NCBI RefSeq assembly: GCF_000276665.1
Contig: NW_004955433.1
Coordinates: 18,506,143 to 18,570,142, forward strand
DNA: 64,000 bases
Direction: 5' to 3'
From: Chinchilla lanigera
Taxonomy: Eukaryota; Chordata; Mammalia; Rodentia; Chinchillidae
Each line of letters begins with the position of its first letter. Position 1 is the stretch's first letter. The position numbers were made by a program, and so were the translations under genes. Below, piece after piece: positions 59,742 to 64,000 of this stretch. The notes beneath the pieces were generated by a model that was not told the DNA's origin, searched no databases, and was given only the letters and a program-made list of their open reading frames with translations.

Positions 59742-59841
59742 NNNNNNNNNNNNNNNNNNNNNNNNNNNNNNNNNNNNNNNNNNNNNNNNNNNNNNNNNNN
59801 NNNNNNNNNNNNNNNNNNNNNNNNNNNNNNNNNNNNNNNNN
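59742..59841. other. Assembly gap (100 N)
   Basis: Exactly 100 N, a common placeholder for a gap of unknown size. It lies between a CTTTCTCTCTC run and a TA run. Confidence 1.

Positions 59842-59886
<45 letters not shown>
59842..59886. repeat. (TA)n microsatellite
   Basis: Pure TA tract directly after the N gap. Its true length is unknown. Confidence 0.95.
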
Positions 59887-59888
<2 letters not shown>

Positions 59889-59989
59889 CCTTCCTTCTTT
59901 CTTTTTCTCCTTTCCCTCTGGTTATTTATTTGTTAAATATCCAGGCCACAGTATTTTGTAAACTTGCTAGACTTGTGCTGTACTTTAAA

Positions 59990-60441
59990 CATGGTTTAAA
60001 TGTGTCTCCCAAAAGTTCATATGCTGGAAGTTTCACCCTTGGCATGGCCACATTGACTGTGTGAAAGCTCTAAGAGGTAAAGCCAAGTAAAAAGTGGTTA
60101 TGTCATTGGGAATGTACCTTTAGAAAGAATTCATGCAGCTCTTATAGAACCTCGGTGAAGTCTCACAAGACTGTTTTGTTATAAAAAGAGCGATGGATGT
60201 CCCTGAATCTGTCTGGCGCCTCTACTTGCAGCGTGACCTCACTGCTCTGTTTTGAACTCATTCCCACAATGATGCCATTTGCTCTGTCGTGATGTAGCCA
60301 AAAGCCTCTCATCAGAAACCAAACTGATGAGGCTGCCCTTCCTTGGACTTCTGGCTTCAAAAGCTGTGCACTTACCAAACCGTTTCTTTACACAATACCT
60401 AGACTCCAGTAGTTACTATGGTAATAGAAAATTGGCTAACA
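59990..60441 (+). mobile_element. MaLR-type LTR (forward)
   Basis: Start CATGGTTTAAATGTGTCTCC then CAAAAGTTCATATGCTGG; middle GTTATGTCATTGGGAATGTA; end GTAATAGAAAATTGGCTAAC. This is the usual MaLR LTR order from head to tail. Frames on either strand inside it (60163-60378, 60279-60509) are not genes. No target duplication was found. Confidence 0.8.
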
Positions 60442-61814
60442 TCTCTCAGGAGAAAATTATTGAATTCCAACAAAATGAGTTGCTTTCCATAGAGTCTACA
60501 TGCCTGTAGACTCGTTTTCAACCCTTTAATATCTCATCTTTAGAAATTATTTCAATACCAAATTTGGATCCAGTTTACCTAACATTATTTCAAACTGCAT
60601 ATAAAACTTGATGTCAATATTTTAAAATAATAGTATAGTTGGTGGTTATATGAGACTTTTTTAAATTGTAGTTTTATAAAAGAAATTCAGGTATAAAATT
60701 ATCCTTAAAAACAGAGGTGATGCATTCATAAAGACAAAACTCAGACAGAAACATAGAAAATAGGAAAATAGGACTTGAGGGAAGGAACTTGTCCATCTAA
60801 TTAATATTGTAATATACTACAATATTTAATCAGATAATCTTTGTAATTATCAACATGTAATATGACTGACAAAATCAAAACAAGGTAAATAAACATAATG
60901 ATATATTTTAATAGATGGCAGCCTTAGGATGAAAACACTTATACGTGTAGAAATCACTGATAAATATTAGACAATGAATATAAATTGAATTACTTTAGCA
61001 ATTATTTAGTTGTCTCTGCCTTTTTCTGCCTCTTTTTTTCTCTTCTTCAAGCTCTTCTGTAATATTTGTTTCATCTGGACAGGAAAACCAGACTTTTGAC
61101 TTCAACAATTATAGTAGTTCATCCATTCCCCCACTACATCTAAGGCATTTTCAAATTACAGATCAAGACACACTTCCTAATTAAATACTAATTGACTGTG
61201 ACAACTGCAAGTCAGCAAATACAGATCTTCTAAAGTCGTGACTTATTATTTTCAGAAAGATAGTAATCACTACCTTTTGAACACTTAGTCACATAGCATT
61301 TCCCTTTAATTGTGGAATACCAAATCAATAGGGATGTCTTATATTAAAACAACAGCCTGGATACTAAAACTTCTGAAGGAGATGAACACTCAAAGCCATT
61401 AGAGACAAAATACATTATCAATTTGAGTGACAATAATAGCTTGGCACATCCATTAGTACATTAATACTACATGAAGCCATTACATTGTTTCCAGATATCT
61501 ATTAATACTTTGTTTCCACATATCTATTAATACAATTAGTGATAATATGAAAAACATCAATAGTTTTAAAATCTTAAAAAAGAAAATTGAAAAGGATGTG
61601 TTCAGAATGAGCATGGTAGTTTTACTTCCTATTCAATGACAGTGTAAAAGAGCCATTATCACAAAGAAGCATATAACTTTTTCTACACACTTAAAAAGAT
61701 GTTCTGAGTGTTAAGTTGCTAGTATATCATATGCAAGATTAGGGCTTTACTTTTGAAACTACTATTGGGTGAAGCTAGTAAGAAGCTTTTAAGATTAAAA
61801 ATGTATTTTCATTG
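60442..61814. other. Unassigned AT-rich DNA
   Basis: No gene or named repeat. It contains one perfect-period small duplication (61485-61534). Confidence 0.45.
61485..61534. repeat. 25-bp tandem pair
   Basis: TTGTTTCCAGATATCTATTA and TTGTTTCCACATATCTATTA start two 25-base units lying head to tail with one difference. Confidence 0.9.
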
Positions 61815-61915
61815 TAACCCAAGCTAAGTCTCTTGAAACTTGAGCTTCCATTTCCTCATTTATAAAATGATGATGATAATATCCACCACACAGTATTGTT
61901 AAATTATGAATCCTA
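61815..61915 (+). repeat. MIR relic
   Basis: AAGTCTCTTGAAACTTGAGC, TTCCATTTCCTCATTTATAA, AATGATGATGATAATATCCA and ACAGTATTGTTAAATTATGA follow the forward MIR order (CTTAACCTCTCTGAGCC, TTTCCTCATCTGTAAAATGG, ATAATACC, GGGTTGTTGTGAGGATTAA). Confidence 0.75.
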
Positions 61916-63049
61916 CTTTAAAATTACCTTCAACATTGGAAGATCTTGATCAATGTCAACTTTGTATAGAATTATTATCTCTTTAAAACACACATGATGC
62001 TTTCTATTGGCATAGATTTATTGTCTCTAGTTCATAGGTAAAATAACTGAATTTAGTCCATGGCTATCCAACCGATCAGTGCTGGGGCAGGTTTGGAATA
62101 AAGTCACAGGTGGTGAGTTGACATATTGGCTTTGTCAGAAGCTTAGCATAGTGCCTAACAGAATAAACATATCACAACTTCCAAATCAGAGAATAGATTC
62201 AATATTATTATTTCTTCAACCTTATTATTTCTTTTGCTTTTCTGATTCTAGCCTGACAGTCATGTCAGAACATTGAAGATGACGCCAACAAGACTGGTAT
62301 AAGGTTGTAAATAAAAAGGCACAAGGGAATGGGAACCACATTACGCAGGGTGTTTATATCAAGTCCTTGGGATCTGCCAGCATTTTACACTCTTATTTAA
62401 GCTTATTATGAATATTAAAGCTGAAGAAATCATGCCAGACATTCAGTCTGTAAGGTGGTCCTTGGGCTTTCAAGATTCATTGATTTGTTTCGTTGGTGGT
62501 TTGGTTTCATAAAGTGGAGAAATGTAAGAATTTTCCCCTGGACTTGATTTCGTCTTTTGTTCTTGACTTTGACCCAGATCCTTGCCCTACCTCAGTTCTT
62601 AAAATTGTCATATTCAGATACTTGGAGAGGGAAGAGACAAAGGTAAATTTAAGACTTGTCAAAGTCAGTCCAAGATAAAAGGGCATCTGGCTACTGCTCC
62701 TACCATATCCCGCAGCAGGTATGCAATTTTCATTTCTCTATGTCCTACCCCAGAGCCAGTGTACAGAAGTCAGATTTCTATCTTTCTTTTTATTTGTAAC
62801 TTGGTTTGATGAATGTCTCTCAGCATTACATTCAATCAGAAATTGTTTGTTTATTTTTCCAGCAAAGAAAGCCTAAAGCACATCTATTTTTTTTTTTTCT
62901 TTCAAATTTAGAGGATTTAAAAAGAAGTTAGCAAAATGTCATTAACTGTATCAGATAGTGAGACTGGGCATAATTAAACACATTTACTTCTTTTAAAAAG
63001 TTGGTGGTGTAATTCAACAGGCATTTTTAAGTCATTCAAGTGATGAACA
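61916..63049. other. Unassigned DNA
   Basis: No gene or named repeat. Frames 62079-62276 and 62493-62678 have no domain. A short T run is at 62888-62899. Confidence 0.45.
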
Positions 63050-63062
63050 CAGTCAAAGTTTT

Positions 63063-63183
63063 TTTTTTTTTTTTTTTTTTTTTGGCTTTTTGGGTTTTTT
63101 TTTCTGGTACCAGAAATCGAACTAACGACGTTGAGCTTGAGAGGAAGGTGCTGTGCCACTGAGCTAAATCCCCAGTATCTAGT
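63063..63183 (-). mobile_element. ID-type SINE (reverse)
   Basis: Long T tail with one GGC and one GGG interruption, CTGGTACCAGAAATCGAACT, TTGAGCTTGAGAGGAAGGTG and CACTGAGCTAAATCCCCAG. Perfect 13-bp target duplication CAGTCAAAGTTTT at 63050-63062 and 63184-63196. The body has several substitutions relative to the other copies despite the perfect flanks. Confidence 0.93.
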
Positions 63184-63196
63184 CAGTCAAAGTTTT

Positions 63197-64000
63197 GTTA
63201 ACTAGCCTCTCCAATTATTCTGGGCCCCCACGTGTATAAAAAGATAAATATTTCAAACTCTTTGGCACAAGCTATGCAGACCATTGTGATATAGTTGGAT
63301 ATCAATATGGCTTCAAGCCACTATGTTTTCATACTTTCAATTTTAATAGATGGCATACACTAAGATAGCCTTTATTTTTCATTTGCAAAGGCATTATCTC
63401 GTGTCTTCCTGGCTGCAGTATGAGTATGACCCTGACGCTGGCAGTCTTGTGCAGAACTCTTCCACTTTCATATGTCACCTTCTGGGACAGTAAGCAAAGA
63501 AAGATCAGAGAAAAGGTCAGATTCTGGCCAGACAGCTTGCATTTGTCTGAAAGAAAAGCTCATTTGTTTCCACTTTATGTTATTTTATTTGAAAAGGGGT
63601 GTTTAAGTGATATTGCTTGCTTCTTGCTCTACTAGCATGAAAGAAGTTACATACCATGGAGAAACAAGTCAGTGGAAGATTTCAAGGATTTTCCACCTAA
63701 GAAATAGTTTGAAAGCCTCACAGAAAAAAAAAAAAATTGCGAAGTATTTTTATTCTGTTGTGGAGGTTTATTGATTAAATTATTAAAACAGTCTTTCATG
63801 AAAATCTTTTTAGAGCCCTCCCAATGCATATTATACCTACTATTATGATAGGTGAAGAGTAACCATTTAATAGTTAGTATTGGAGAAGATAGCTGAAGAA
63901 TGAACTGTAATATATTATTGATGATAATACATCTCCATTCAACTTTTTCAGGGGGCAGTTGAAGAGTCGTTATTAATCTTTAAGTTCATGTAGCCATTGT
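63197..64000. other. Unassigned DNA
   Basis: Nothing recognised to the end of the window. The frame 63420-63635 (71 codons) and the minus frame 63647-63829 have no domain. Confidence 0.45.

Larger units (their letters stand above)
59308..59930 (-). mobile_element. LINE-1 3' UTR, reverse, containing an assembly gap
   Basis: T-rich start then the A-rich 3' UTR text shared with 41.36 kb and 2.05 kb (GGGTTTCAAAACAAAATAAT, GCATTAACTGTTCCTTTCAA, CAATTATCCCATCTTTCTTT). The block GATACAGRG..CAAAAYAAGAT-like text occurs twice (about 59390 and 59550), so part of the UTR is duplicated or two related copies lie end to end. The pyrimidine tract resumes after the gap and TA run. Confidence 0.7.

Noticed and set aside
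1..64000. A previously undescribed gene system
   Set aside because: Both strands were read for gene clusters, repeats with spacers, RNA genes and conserved domains; only repeats and unassigned non-coding DNA were found.

Overview
The window looks like a gene-poor, AT-rich stretch of a mammalian nuclear genome, most likely a rodent outside the mouse/rat group. The evidence is the repeat content. There are many tRNA-derived ID-type SINEs (body starting GGGGCTGGGGATTTAGCTCA) and a few 7SL-derived B1-like SINEs. There are also ERVL-MaLR LTRs, several generations of LINE-1, and old MIR and L2 relics. No B2 or B4 elements of muroid rodents were seen. The form of the ID element, ending in a GGTACCGG-like motif before the A tail, suggests a guinea-pig relative, with beaver or squirrel lineages as alternatives. 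That placement is from memory of repeat families and is low confidence.

I found no convincing protein-coding exon, rRNA, tRNA gene, CRISPR array or bacterial-type operon. The open reading frames are short (longest without gap characters about 170 codons) and are mostly chance frames or pieces of L1.

Layout. 1-5.5 kb: unassigned AT-rich DNA with one reverse L1 3' end (about 2.04-3.12 kb). 5.52-7.87 kb: a nearly complete MaLR retroelement, LTR-internal-LTR. 8.2-16.5 kb: ID SINEs, two further MaLR LTRs (one still joined to internal sequence) and a solo LTR with a perfect 5-bp target duplication. 16.5-31 kb: mostly unique DNA with L1 ends, a B1, ID SINEs, GA and TG/TA microsatellites and a 652-bp LTR. 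31-39.7 kb: unique DNA, L1 fragments and a 472-base assembly gap. 39.7-45.4 kb: a nested LINE complex in which an old reverse L1 carries four SINEs and is interrupted by a younger reverse L1. The younger L1 lacks the middle of ORF2; in its place are inverted L1 pieces, including three tandem 133-bp copies of an ORF1 coiled-coil segment. 45.4-57 kb: mostly unique DNA with MIR/L2/old L1 relics and a CA repeat. 57-64 kb: a CT repeat, an 81-bp tandem duplication beside an LTR, a B1, an L1 3' end with a 100-N gap, a second MaLR-type LTR and one ID SINE.

Nothing here forms a working gene system. The most unusual structure is the rearranged L1 at 41.35-45.25 kb. A few repeat-free segments are offered as candidate conserved non-coding elements, on weak grounds. 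Repeat boundaries were read by eye and may be off by tens of bases unless a target-site duplication is given.
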